NCBI GenBank assembly: GCA_963772445.1
Contig: CAVYXK010000001.1
Coordinates: 682,001 to 746,000, forward strand
Source: CAVYXK01 sp963772445
Lineage (GTDB): Bacteria; Pseudomonadota; Alphaproteobacteria; Acetobacterales; Acetobacteraceae
DNA length: 64,000 bases
Direction of reading: 5' to 3'
In this document: positions 37,550 to 46,225 of the stretch, one piece after another
Numbering within the stretch: the first letter of the stretch is position 1
How the letters are laid out: each line of letters starts with the position of its first letter
Notes under the pieces: generated by a model
Databases searched by the model: none
The model's input: the letters and a program-made list of their open reading frames with translations, nothing else
What the model was told of the DNA's origin: nothing
Made by a program: the position numbers and the translations under genes

Positions 37550-38224
37550 ATGCCCCGCCGCTGGGCGGACTTGCGCAAGCGGATCGCCTCGGCACTGGTG
37601 CTCGCGGTCGCCGCGCTCGTCGTCATCTGGTACGGGGGCGTCATCTTCGATCTGGTCATCGGCGCAGTCACCATCGCGCTGTGGTGGGAATGGGCGTCGC
37701 TCTGCCGGCGCGGCGGCAGCTTGGCCCTGTTGGTTGCAGGCCTGGTCTGGATTGCGCTCGCCGCGTCGGCCCTGGTGTCGCTGCGTGCCGATCCGGCCAC
37801 AGGGCTCGGGAATGTGATGTTCGTGGCGTTCCTGGTATGGGCGACAGATATCGGCGCCTACGTCGCCGGCCGCGCGATGGGGGGCCCCCGCCTGGCGCCG
37901 CACATCTCGCCGGGTAAGACGTGGTCTGGTGCCGTCGGCGGATTGCTCGGAGCGGTCGCCGCCGGCCTCCTTGTCGCGGGCCTGCAAGGCCCAGCCACAG
38001 GGCTCCTCACGGCCGCGGGCATCGCCGCGTTTCTCTCAATCGTGGGGCAGGCCGGCGATCTTCTGGAAAGCCTCGCCAAGCGCCACTTCGGAGTGAAGGA
38101 TTCCGGCCACCTCATCCCCGGCCACGGCGGCGCGCTGGACCGGCTGGACGCCATGCTGGCAGTGCTGCCGGTGGTGTGGCTGCTGGCGCAACTCCCCGCT
38201 CGTGGGGTAGTCCTGTGGGGATGA
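37550..38224 (+). CDS. cdsA: Phosphatidate cytidylyltransferase
   Basis: Start chosen at ATG 37550 (MPRRWADLRKRIASALVLAV), 4 bp after the uppS stop. 224 residues with about six membrane segments and the CdsA signature LLESLAKRHFGVKDSGHLIP followed by GHGGALDRLD. Makes CDP-diacylglycerol for phospholipid synthesis in the inner membrane. A little shorter than E. coli CdsA but with the catalytic signature complete. The last bases overlap the dxr start (ATGA). Confidence 0.93.
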   Translation: MPRRWADLRKRIASALVLAVAALVVIWYGGVIFDLVIGAVTIALWWEWASLCRRGGSLALLVAGLVWIALAASALVSLRADPATGLGNVMFVAFLVWATDIGAYVAGRAMGGPRLAPHISPGKTWSGAVGGLLGAVAAGLLVAGLQGPATGLLTAAGIAAFLSIVGQAGDLLESLAKRHFGVKDSGHLIPGHGGALDRLDAMLAVLPVVWLLAQLPARGVVLWG

Positions 38225-39393
38225 GCAGCGCGCCCCGCTCGGTGACCGTGCTCGGCAGTACCGGCAGCGTCGGTCGCCAAACCGTTGATCTGCTGGCAAG
38301 CAACCCCGAAGGGTTCGAGATCCGTGCTTTGGTGGCGAACCGCAACGCCCGCCTGCTGGCGGAACAGGCCGTTCTGCTGCACGCCGAGCACGCCGTTGTC
38401 TGCGACCCGTCCGCTTACACGGAACTGAAGCAGATCCTGGCCGGCACTGGCATTAGCGCGGCGGCCGGGCCGGATGCGGTCGTGGAAGCGGCGGCCAGAC
38501 CGGCCGACTGGACCATGGCGGCGATCACTGGCGCGGCCGGGTTGGCGGCTACGCTCGGTGCCATCCGGCGCGGTGCCTGCGTGGCGCTTGCCAACAAAGA
38601 GGCACTGGTCTGCGCCGGCGACGTCATGCTGCGGGCGGTGCGCGACGCCGGCGCCACGCTGCTTCCCGTCGATTCCGAGCACAATGCCATCTTCCAGGCC
38701 CTGGCCGAGAACAATCATGGCGCCGTCGAACGGATCGTGCTGACCGCTTCGGGTGGACCATTCCGCACCGCCTCGCGCGACGAGATGGCGGCGGCGACGC
38801 CGGAAGCGGCGCTGAAGCACCCCGTGTGGTCGATGGGCGCCAAGATCAGCATCGACTCCGCCACCTTGATGAACAAGGGGCTGGAGGTGATCGAGGCGGC
38901 CCGCCTTTTCGGCCTGCCGGAGAGCGCGATCGACGTGCTGGTGCACCCGCAATCGGTCATTCACGGTCTGGTCTGCTACCGGGACGGCAGTGTGCTGGCG
39001 CAACTGGGGGCGCCGGATATGCGGATCCCGATCGCTCACACGCTCGCTTGGCCGCGGCGGATGCAGTCCGCTTCGCCCCGGCTCGACTTGGCGGCTCGGG
39101 CGAAGCTGGAATTCTTCGAGCCGGACTTGGAGCGTTTCCCAGCGCTCGGCCTTGCCCGCGAGGCATTGCGGGCCGGCGCCGGCGCCCCGGCGGTCCTGAG
39201 CGCGGCCAACGAGGTGGCGGTCGAAGCCTTCCTCGCCCGCCGGATCGGGTTCCTCGATATTATTGCGACTGTGGCCGAGGTGGTCGAGGTGCTGGGCGCG
39301 CCGCCGGCCGACACGCTGGAACAGGTGGTCGCGATCGATGCCGCCGCGCGCCGCGCCGCCACCGAACGAATCGCTTCCGCCTTCGCGGCGTGA
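38221..39393 (+). CDS. dxr: 1-deoxy-D-xylulose 5-phosphate reductoisomerase
   Basis: Start at ATG 38221, overlapping the cdsA stop. 390 residues: NADPH-binding VTVLGSTGSVGRQTVDLLAS, the LLPVDSEHNAIFQAL metal and substrate segment near 142, LTASGGPFRT near 180, and HPVWSMGAKISIDSATLMNK near 200. Second step of the MEP isoprenoid pathway, converting DXP to MEP. Intact and of normal length; isoprenoids feed the uppS product next door. Confidence 0.96.
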   Translation: MSSAPRSVTVLGSTGSVGRQTVDLLASNPEGFEIRALVANRNARLLAEQAVLLHAEHAVVCDPSAYTELKQILAGTGISAAAGPDAVVEAAARPADWTMAAITGAAGLAATLGAIRRGACVALANKEALVCAGDVMLRAVRDAGATLLPVDSEHNAIFQALAENNHGAVERIVLTASGGPFRTASRDEMAAATPEAALKHPVWSMGAKISIDSATLMNKGLEVIEAARLFGLPESAIDVLVHPQSVIHGLVCYRDGSVLAQLGAPDMRIPIAHTLAWPRRMQSASPRLDLAARAKLEFFEPDLERFPALGLAREALRAGAGAPAVLSAANEVAVEAFLARRIGFLDIIATVAEVVEVLGAPPADTLEQVVAIDAAARRAATERIASAFAA

Positions 39394-39438
39394 TAGGATC
39401 AAAGCCCAACCGACTACCAACCAAAAAACAGGTCCGCG

Positions 39439-40542
39439 TTGCTCCACGCTCTCCCCGAACTGGTCCGCACGGTCGTCGCCTTCGTCGTCGTGCTGGGCGT
39501 CCTCGTATTCGTCCATGAATCCGGCCACTACCTCGCGGCGCGCTGGCGCGGCGTGCATGTGGAGGTGTTCTCGATCGGGTTCGGCCAGGCGCTGACGACC
39601 TGGGTCGACCGGGTGGGCACGATCTGGAAGATCGGCTGGATCCCGCTCGGCGGCTACGTCAGGCTCCATGGGCAGGAGCGCGCGGAGGATGTGCCGGCGG
39701 AGCTGCGGGCGCGCTGGATGCCAGGGCGCACCTACCAGGAGAAATCGGTCTGGTCGCGGGCGATCGTCGTTGCCGCCGGGCCGATCGCCAATTTCGTCCT
39801 GGCAATGGTACTGTTCGCCGGCCTGTTCGCGGTGGCCGGCCGGCCGGTGACGCTGCCGATTGTGAACCAGGTCATGCCAGGCTCGGCCGCCGCGACTGCC
39901 GGATTGCAGCCGCAGGATCGGATCGAGGCGATCAACGGCACGCCGATCGCCACGTTCGAGGATCTGCAGCGAATCGTGGAGGATCGACCGGATACGGCCG
40001 TGCAGGTGCGGATCCGCCGCGGCAACCAGGAGCTGACCCTGCCGGTGGTGACCGGTGCGCGGGAATCCGACGGGCGGAAAATCGGCCTTCTCGGTATCCA
40101 GGGCGGCGCGATCACCTATCAGCACTTGTCCTTTCCGGCGGCGGTCTGGGCCGGGATGACCGAGACGTGGCGGGTTACCGCCGAGACGGCGCACGGGGTG
40201 GCGCAGATTTTCACTCGCGGCCAAGGCGCCGGCGAGATCGGCGGGCCGTTGCGGATCGCTCAGCTTTCAGGCCAGGTCGCCGCGATGGGCGCCGCCAGTT
40301 TGATCTCGTTCATCGCTGTGCTGTCGGTCAATCTCGGGCTGATCAACCTGTTGCCGATCCCTGTACTCGACGGCGGCCACTTGCTGTTCTTCGCCTGCGA
40401 GGCGGTGTGGGGCCGACCGCTGCCGCCCCGCGCGCAGGCATATGGCTTCCGGGCCGGTCTGGCGCTGATCGCCGGCTTGTTTATCTTCGCAACGTGGAAC
40501 GACCTGTCGCATCTTGGCGTCTTCCACTGGTTCGCGGGATAG
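39439..40542 (+). CDS. rseP: RseP-type site-2 metalloprotease
   Basis: 367 residues from TTG 39439. Zinc motif HESGH at residues 26-30 in the first membrane segment; IPLGGYVRLHGQE near 75; one PDZ domain (about 130-200: VNQVMPGSAAATAGLQPQDR); C-terminal LINLLPIPVLDGGHLLFFAC with the third metal-ligand Asp. Cleaves membrane-bound anti-sigma factors within the bilayer. Usual neighbour of dxr. The bamA gene expected next is missing: the region after it contains a split DUF502 gene. Confidence 0.93.
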   Translation: MLHALPELVRTVVAFVVVLGVLVFVHESGHYLAARWRGVHVEVFSIGFGQALTTWVDRVGTIWKIGWIPLGGYVRLHGQERAEDVPAELRARWMPGRTYQEKSVWSRAIVVAAGPIANFVLAMVLFAGLFAVAGRPVTLPIVNQVMPGSAAATAGLQPQDRIEAINGTPIATFEDLQRIVEDRPDTAVQVRIRRGNQELTLPVVTGARESDGRKIGLLGIQGGAITYQHLSFPAAVWAGMTETWRVTAETAHGVAQIFTRGQGAGEIGGPLRIAQLSGQVAAMGAASLISFIAVLSVNLGLINLLPIPVLDGGHLLFFACEAVWGRPLPPRAQAYGFRAGLALIAGLFIFATWNDLSHLGVFHWFAG

Positions 40543-40720
40543 CCGGCCGTTCGGCGTGGCCTGTTTTATGCTATTGAGGCAGCGATGCGCGTGCGCGGCG
40601 TCGAGCATTCAGCGTCGCTCGGCTCGCACGCGGTGACGATCGCTCGCCGCGGCAGCCTGACGGTCACACTACTACGGTGCTCACCGGATGGATACGGGTG
40701 CAATAACGGGCTGTTTGGTT
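40543..40720. other. Intergenic after rseP
   Basis: Short open frame from 40585 has no recognised product. The usual bamA gene is not found here. Nothing else seen. Confidence 0.35.
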
Positions 40721-41220
40721 CTATTGTTTCGAAGTTAGGGGGCTTGGTTGAGGTTGGGCAAGCGCCGCTGCCTGATTGTCTCGTATTTGATGCGTAGGTG
40801 CCTGGCCTGGCGTCAAGATGTTTGTGTGTTGCATTGCTCGCACGAACTCACCGGCGCCGGTGCCCCATTTCGAGAAAACCTTGAGTGCCGTAGTAAAAGA
40901 TACATCGACCGGGTGCACCCGCTCGCTTGAGAGAATGTACAGCGCTCCCGCCATGGGAGTTGGCACCGACGGCACCAACACCGTGTACAGCCCATCGTCC
41001 AGTTCCTCAATAATCAGCGCCGGAACCAATGCCTCTTCGATTTCGACGAGCGCTGGAGCAAATGTCGGTTCGTCAGCCGTTCCGGCGACGCGCGCCGCGA
41101 GGCCACGCAAGATCGTATAGCCCGGGAGCTTCGAGAGGATCGCCTTCTCAAAGGTATTTTTCAGACGTAAGCCCGGACCGGTTCGCGCGATCAACCCTAT
41201 AATAAAGCAGATGATAGTCA
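40721..41220 (-). pseudogene. DUF502 membrane protein, C-terminal part (split by the IS)
   Basis: Encodes TIICFIIGLIARTGPGLRLK, then KLPGYTILRGLAARVAG, ending LTSKQ at 40721. This is the DUF502 family pattern (membrane helix; P-x-Y-x-x-I/L; a domain with G-x-Y-T-V-L-V-P-S-V-P-T-P-M-A-G). Its N-terminus lies at 45001-45182; removing the 3.78-kb element and one TGACTAT joins ...FAVLLLT to IICFIIG in frame. The apparent ATG at 41221 is only the element junction. Confidence 0.85.
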
Positions 41221-41242
41221 CTCGAGAGTGCCGAGTTCTGGG

Positions 41243-41626
41243 TTACTTCCTGGCGGCCTGTGACTTTCGCTCGTAGTCGTCAAGCCACTGCTCAGTGAGC
41301 CGGTCGAGCTCCTCGAGCTGGCGTTCGGAGTAGGATTCCGGCGCAAAGCCCTCGAGCCACCCGAGCACGTGAGTTTCGATCAAGTCGCGCGGCACGTCCG
41401 GATGCTCGGCATGGATGCGTTCTGCCGACTGCTCGATCGACAGCCGTTTCCCGTTGTCCCAGACGATCTTGCGCCGTTTGGGGTCAACGTCGGCATTATC
41501 CAGTGCGGCGAAGACCAGATCGAGCGCGTAGACCGAGCGTTCCCCCTCGGACGAGCCCATCCATTCGAGGAAGGCGTCAGTGAACGGGTTGTTCTCGAAG
41601 GGGTGTTTTGCGCGTCGCTTGCCCAT
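41243..41626 (-). CDS. IS passenger protein, copy 2 (127 aa)
   Basis: Homologous over its whole length to 116-517 (shared HPFE/NPF..FLEWM, YALDLVFAALDNADVD, PESYSERQLEELDRL). Several substitutions and a shorter N-terminus show that it has diverged while staying open, suggesting selection for the protein. It lies 22 bp inside the left inverted repeat, as in copy 1. Function unknown. Confidence 0.75.
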   Translation of the reverse strand: MGKRRAKHPFENNPFTDAFLEWMGSSEGERSVYALDLVFAALDNADVDPKRRKIVWDNGKRLSIEQSAERIHAEHPDVPRDLIETHVLGWLEGFAPESYSERQLEELDRLTEQWLDDYERKSQAARK

Positions 41627-41738
41627 CGGATGAGGATAGCACCGCGGGTCATTGCCGTCGCAAGGCTCGCTTCATCATCAAGCGGCTCTGCTCGATGCTC
41701 AAGGCGATCCACTGGGCGGTGAGCGCCTTGAAGCGCTT

Positions 41739-42003
41739 ATACCAGCCGCCCTGTTCGATGACTGGTTTGACCCAGGGGCGCCTGGCGAGGGAGACGATGC
41801 GGTCGGGAAGTTCTGCGAGTTTGTTTCAGGCGTCATGACATGCCCCTGAGGATGACCTCATCGGTGTCTCATACCAGCCGCCCTGTTCGATGACTGGTTT
41901 GACCCAGGGGCGCCTGGCGAGGGAGACGATGCGGTCGGGAAGTTCTGCGAGTTTGTTTCAGGCGTCATGACATGCCCCTGAGGATGACCTCATCGGTGTC
42001 TCA
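41739..42003 (-). repeat. Two tandem 133-bp units derived from an IS630 transposase 3' end
   Basis: ATACCAGCCGCCCTGTTCGA begins both units (41739 and 41872). Read on the minus strand they encode NKLAELPDRIVSLARRPWVK-like sequence with a stop inside. This resembles the C-terminus of the adjacent IS630 transposase (WNKLMAMPEQIASLTRRSWA). So they are duplicated scraps of a related IS630 element. Confidence 0.7.
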
Positions 42004-42031
42004 GACACGGCCCCCTGATTTCGTGACGGAG

Positions 42032-42123
42032 GTAAGAAAAAGCTTAACCACAGCGGCACAGAGACACCGAGAAGGGTCAGGCTCCGTGCCTCGGTGTCTC
42101 TGTGGTTAGGCTTTCTTCCTTAC
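42032..42123. repeat. Long imperfect hairpin at the 3' end of the IS630 gene
   Basis: CACAGAGACACCGAG (42057-42071) pairs perfectly with CTCGGTGTCTCTGTG. Outer arms AAGCTTAACCACAG and CTGTGGTTAGGCTT extend the stem, with a small side bulge. It may be one end of the IS630-type element and could act as a transcription terminator for the gene ending at 42123. Confidence 0.6.
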
Positions 42124-43193
42124 TATGCGATGGCCGGTTTGGCCCAAGAGCGCCTGGTGAGGGAGGCGATTTGTTCGGGCATTGCCATCAGTTTGTTCCA
42201 GGCATTACGACATGCCTTGAGGATAGCTTCATAGCTGTCCCAGACACAGTGGCTGAGAAAGTTGCCGCGCAGGAACTCCCAGACGTTCTCGACCGGGTTC
42301 AGCTCCGGCGAGTAAGCTGGCAGCGGCAACAGGCTGATGTTGTCAGGCACCGGCAGGCGGCGCCCCGGCTGATGCCAACCAGCGCCATCGACCAGCAACA
42401 CAGCATGAGCCCCCGGGGCAACCTGGAGGCTGATCTCCTTCAGATGTTCGGCCATCGCCTCGCTGTTGGCGGCCGACATGATGATGGCAGCGCCGATGCT
42501 GCGCTCGGGGCAAACGGCGCCGAAGATATAGGCGGAGTCATGGCGGTTATCGCGAACCGCCGCCGGGCGCGAGCCACGTCGCGCCCAGACGTAGGTCAGC
42601 GTGCCCTTCTGACCGACACGGGCTTCGTCGCCGAACCAGATCTCCAGCGGCTTGCCGGCGGCAGCGGCTGGCACAACCTCGGCCACCTGGCTGGCGAACT
42701 CCTTCTTGAATGCCTCTTGCGCGGCGGCATCCTTCTTCGGATGATAGGGACGCGGCTGCAGCCGGGTGAACTTCAGCCGGCGCAGCAGCTTGCCGACACT
42801 GCGCTCGTGCAGCTCGACGCCAAACTCATCCTTGATCCGCTGCCGCAGGTCGATGCAGCGCCAACGTACCACGCCGTCCCGCTCAAGGTCGGGCCCCTGT
42901 TGCACCCATTCCACCACCTTGGCCTGTTGCTCGGGCGATAAGCGGGGCAGCGGACCGCGGCGGCACGGTCGGTCGGACAGGCCATCCAGCCCGGACTCGT
43001 TGTAGCGATGTACCCAGTCACGCAACGTCTGGCGGTCCATCGCACACGCCTCCGCCGCGGCTTCCCGCGACCAGCCTTCCAGCAGCAACGCCATCGCCAG
43101 CATCCGACGTGCCGCTTTGGCGTCTCGAGTGGCCGCCGCCGCCTCTCGCAGATCAGCCGCCGATCGCTCCAAACGGGTGATCGCTACGGTCAT
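42123..43193 (-). CDS. IS630-family transposase
   Basis: 356 residues. The N-terminal helix-turn-helix region contains ARRMLAMALLLEGWSREAAA and CAMDRQTLRDWVHRYNESGL. The DDE domain follows: IWFGDEARVGQKGTLTYVWA (first Asp), VLLVDGAGWHQ (second Asp), and LLPLPAYSPELNPVENVWEF (final Glu). All catalytic residues are present, so it may be active. IS630 elements insert at TA; the ends were not fixed. It is nested inside passenger-IS copy 2. Confidence 0.9.
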   Translation of the reverse strand: MTVAITRLERSAADLREAAAATRDAKAARRMLAMALLLEGWSREAAAEACAMDRQTLRDWVHRYNESGLDGLSDRPCRRGPLPRLSPEQQAKVVEWVQQGPDLERDGVVRWRCIDLRQRIKDEFGVELHERSVGKLLRRLKFTRLQPRPYHPKKDAAAQEAFKKEFASQVAEVVPAAAAGKPLEIWFGDEARVGQKGTLTYVWARRGSRPAAVRDNRHDSAYIFGAVCPERSIGAAIIMSAANSEAMAEHLKEISLQVAPGAHAVLLVDGAGWHQPGRRLPVPDNISLLPLPAYSPELNPVENVWEFLRGNFLSHCVWDSYEAILKACRNAWNKLMAMPEQIASLTRRSWAKPAIA

Positions 43194-43261
43194 CGCTGTC
43201 CCCTCCGTCCAACGGGGACGCCGAATCGTACCGCTCCGAGCCGCACCAAATCACGTTCGAG

Positions 43262-43513
43262 TCAACGAGCCGGGCGGCTGGTATTATAGTTGCGGATCTC
43301 ACGCCGCACCTCGGGCAGATAGTCGCGCGGAACATATTCGGTCCGGCTCCTCATCTGCCGCGTGTAGCTGAGCTGGTAGTAGGGTCCCCTCCGGTTCTCT
43401 GGATCCTTGTACTGGCGGGTGAGCGATCCGGGCCGCATGTCTTCAATGCCGGCCAGCTGCGCCTTGATGCTTCCAATGCGCTTTCTGATCACTGCCAGGC
43501 GTTTGTTTGTCAT
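43262..43513 (-). CDS. DUF6788-like small protein
   Basis: 83 residues: MTNKRLAVIRKRIGSIKAQL, then GSLTRQYKDPENRRGPYYQL. The pattern G-S-L/V-T-x-Q-Y...G-P-Y-Y-Q is that of small DUF6788-type proteins found beside transposases. It is divergent from the DDE transposase start (54 bp apart). The gap holds the imperfect palindrome AGCATACCAGTGCTATACTA, a possible operator for both. Copy 1 of the IS lacks this gene. Confidence 0.55.
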   Translation of the reverse strand: MTNKRLAVIRKRIGSIKAQLAGIEDMRPGSLTRQYKDPENRRGPYYQLSYTRQMRSRTEYVPRDYLPEVRREIRNYNTSRPAR

Positions 43514-43566
43514 AGGTTTAGCATACCAGTGCTATACTATGCTGGCAACAGAATTGAGAGGGCCCG

Positions 43567-44967
43567 ATGCCGCTGTGGATGCCCTGGTGGAATGCGATTT
43601 GGCTGCTGCGTCCGGCGTTCTCGCGTCTGCGCACCTTCCTGTGGTTCGCCACCGCCGTGGCAGGCTTCACGGTGCGGACGGAACTGCTGGGCGTAACCAG
43701 CCTCGTGCGGGCGCTGAAGCTCGAGGCTCGCTTCTACAACAAGCTCGTCGATCACTTTCACAGCCCCGCCGTGAAGCTCGATCGGCTCGCGGCGCTGTGG
43801 ACCCAGGTGGTGCTGCGGCTATTCCCGCAGCCGCTGCGCATCAACGGAAGGTGTATCGTGGTCGGCGACGGCATCAAGATCCCAAAGCGCGGGCGCAAGA
43901 TGCCGGCGGTCAAACTCCTGCATCAGCAGTCCGAGTCGAACACCAAGCCCGAATTCATCATGGGACATTCCCTCCAGGCTGTGAGCGTGCTCGTTCAGGC
44001 CGCAGCCAGCGTCTTCGCCGTGCCGCTCGCCATGCGAATCCACGAAGGGTTGGTGTGGTCCAATCGCGATCGCCGCACCCTGCTCGACAAGATGCTTGCG
44101 CTCCTCGGGATCGTCGCCATCGCAGAACCCTTCTACTTCGTCGCCGACGCCTACTATGCCGCGCGCAAGATCGTCACCGGCCTGCTCGAGGAGAACAACC
44201 ACCTGGTCACGCGGGTGAAGTCCAACGCCGTCGCCTACACGGCTCACCAGCAGCGTGGCCCGCGGAAGAGAGGCCGGCCCAGAGTCTATGGCAGCAAGGT
44301 CAAGCTCAGATCCCTGCTGGAAGACCCCAAGGGCTTCCAACAGGCCGAAAGTCCCGTCTACGGCGAGCACCAGGTGACCATCCAGTATCGGGTCCGCGAC
44401 CTGCTGTGGCGCCCGGCCGGTCAACTCGTGCGCTTCGTGGCGGTGATTCATCCAGTAAGAGGCTCGTGCCTCCTGATGTGCACCGACACCTCTTTGGAGG
44501 CTATCGAGATCATTCGCCTGTACGGTCTGCGCTTCAAGATCGAGCACACGTTCAAGCAGGCGGTGCGGCTGATCGGTTCGTTTACCTACCATTTCTGGAT
44601 GTCCGACATGAAGCCGCTGCGCCGCCGCAGTGGCAATCAACATCTCCATCGTGAGTCGCTGGAATACCGCAACGCCGTCAAACGCAAGCTCCACGCCTAC
44701 CACGTCTTCATCCAGGCGGGTGTCGTCTGCCAGGGACTGCTTCAGTATCTGGCCGTCGCCTTCCCTCAGGCCGTCTGGAATTCCTTCGGCTCCTGGCTGC
44801 GAACCATTCGGCCCGGCATCCCGCCCTCGGAGCTGGTCGTGGCCAATGCCCTGCGCCAGAGCCTGCCGGAATTTCTCTTGAATGCCACCCCGAGCAACAC
44901 CTTCGCGAAATTCGTCATCGAACGACAGGACACCAATAAAATGGAGGCCTTCCGCCTAGCCTCCTGA
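43567..44967 (+). CDS. IS4-superfamily DDE transposase, intact (466 aa)
   Basis: Complete version of the gene that is frameshifted at 657-2058. Catalytic landmarks: VGDGIKIPKRGRKMP near residue 105 (first Asp), FYFVADAYYAARK near residue 200 (second Asp), and YGLRFKIEHTFKQ near residue 325 (final Glu in a YREK-like setting). The C-terminus KMEAFRLAS is followed within 35 bp by the right inverted repeat. Probably the active enzyme of this element family in the window. Confidence 0.88.
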   Translation: MPLWMPWWNAIWLLRPAFSRLRTFLWFATAVAGFTVRTELLGVTSLVRALKLEARFYNKLVDHFHSPAVKLDRLAALWTQVVLRLFPQPLRINGRCIVVGDGIKIPKRGRKMPAVKLLHQQSESNTKPEFIMGHSLQAVSVLVQAAASVFAVPLAMRIHEGLVWSNRDRRTLLDKMLALLGIVAIAEPFYFVADAYYAARKIVTGLLEENNHLVTRVKSNAVAYTAHQQRGPRKRGRPRVYGSKVKLRSLLEDPKGFQQAESPVYGEHQVTIQYRVRDLLWRPAGQLVRFVAVIHPVRGSCLLMCTDTSLEAIEIIRLYGLRFKIEHTFKQAVRLIGSFTYHFWMSDMKPLRRRSGNQHLHRESLEYRNAVKRKLHAYHVFIQAGVVCQGLLQYLAVAFPQAVWNSFGSWLRTIRPGIPPSELVVANALRQSLPEFLLNATPSNTFAKFVIERQDTNKMEAFRLAS

Positions 44968-45000
44968 GCCGAAATTCCTCCGGAACTCTGGACTCGCGAG

Positions 45001-45182
45001 ATAGTCAGTAAGAGAACTGCGAAGACCCCGCCAAATGCGACAGAAGGAGGGGTGATCGGTTTTAACAATGCCAAGAGGCCGCTGACTGCCTTGGCGAGCA
45101 GAAGTACGGCCACGTAGACCGGCAGGACGACAAGAATTCCGCCGATCAGTGTTGTCTTGGCGAACTCGACTAGCGGTCTCAT
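45001..45182 (-). pseudogene. DUF502 membrane protein, N-terminal part (split by the IS)
   Basis: Starts at ATG 45182 behind AGGAGGCAAGCTAC: MRPLVEFAKTTLIGGILVVL, PVYVAVLLLAKAVSGLLALL, then GGVFAVLLLT before the element. Two membrane segments. The C-terminal half lies at 40721-41220. The reconstructed protein is about 231 residues, the normal size of DUF502 proteins. Confidence 0.85.
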
Positions 45183-45707
45183 GTAGCTTGCCTCCTGGAG
45201 CGTGCCAGCCGAAAGGGAAGCGGCTCCGGCGATGCAACCGACAGAGCAGAGGCTCTGGTAATGGTGATGGCCGTTTGGCGCGCAGTCATGCCGGATCCTT
45301 CAGCCAGTGGCCACATCTACACTTAAGCTGGACCAATTCCTATGATCCAAATCAATGAGGTGGTGACTTACTTGGCGAAACTCAGGCCCATTGTTTCGCG
45401 GGCTCCCCGCCGGTCCACCGGCCAGGTGCGGGGGCGCAGGACACGGCGAGGGCGCTTTGGGGCGGATCAAGACGATCAACCCGAACGGTATGGCGAAGCG
45501 CACGGCGCGCTCGGTGTGCGGTCCAAGCGGACGATCGTCGTGGATTTCAAATCAAAGCCTTCCGACCGAACCCTACGGATGATCTCGTCGACCGCTGCCG
45601 CGTCCTCCGAATCGATGCTCGCGGGACATGGAATCACAGGCAATTCAATGGCTTCACGGGCGATCTGGCGATCTGGTAAGAGGGGCAAAATCGGGGGGCA
45701 GCGGCAG
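45183..45707. other. No confident gene; promoter of the split DUF502 gene and possible relic
   Basis: A plus-strand frame from 45342 and minus-strand frames cross the region but lack family similarity. The minus strand around 45580-45680 reads AREAIELPVIPCPASIDSED, which looks coding but could not be placed. Probably the debris of an older gene beside the IS66 relic. Confidence 0.3.
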
Positions 45708-46225
45708 CTACGCGGGCTGACCGCGACAGCGGATGAGGTCGGGCAGGGGTGGCACGACCGACGCGCCTGCAATGCCCAGCCTGCTGCCGAGATAATCCCA
45801 AAAGGCGACGCCCAATTTGGCGCAGGTCCTGGCCAACCCGAGGAAGGCATCGCGGCAGTCGCGCCCGATATCGCTGCGCGTGCCACCGCTGACCTTTCGC
45901 TTCGTCACCTGGCAGCGGATGTCGTTCTCCGACCCGTTGGTGTGTAGCGGGATGTCCGGATGGTCGAGCACGGCCAACAACTCGGCCTTGTTGGCATGCA
46001 GCCGTGCCAGCAGGCGATCGAGGGTAACGAAACCAGTGCGACGGCAGAAGATGCGATCGAAGCGGGCGCGCAGTTGGCCGCGCCGACGCGCTGTCGGGTT
46101 GACGCGGTAGGCTTTCAGGTCGGCGTAGAACCGCCAGATCAGCGAGCGGACACGCTTCTGGGCGGCGCGCTGCGGCTCGGTGAAGGTGTCGAGCTTGTGC
46201 ACCAGCCGCTCGGCATGCACCCAGC
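45708..46225 (-). pseudogene. IS66-type transposase relic, C-terminal half
   Basis: From WVHAERLVHKLDTFTEPQRA to the stop at 45708. It includes DIPLHTNGSENDIRCQVTKR and KVSGGTRSDIGRDCRDAFLG, the region with the last catalytic Glu in IS66-like enzymes. The preceding residues RHALC are at 48634 on the other side of the intron-like array; joining the two gives RHALCWVHAERLVHK in frame. N-terminal domains are missing altogether. Confidence 0.8.

Larger units (their letters stand above)
41221..45000. mobile_element. Passenger IS, copy 2, enlarged by nested elements (3.78 kb)
   Basis: The left end CTCGAGAGTGCCGAGTTC pairs with the right end (minus strand, inward) CTCGCGAGTCCAGAGTTC at 15 of 18 positions. 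Target duplication ATAGTCA at 41214-41220 and 45001-45007. Order inside: passenger gene (minus), repeated IS630 transposase fragments, an IS630 transposase gene (minus), a DUF6788-like gene (minus), and the intact DDE transposase (plus). Because its transposase is intact, this copy could act for the others. Size differs from copy 1 by about 1.78 kb of insertions between the two divergent genes. Confidence 0.88.

Noticed and set aside
40585..40797. Possible 5' remnant of bamA
   Set aside because: The 70-residue frame shows no signal peptide or POTRA-like sequence, so the idea is unsupported.
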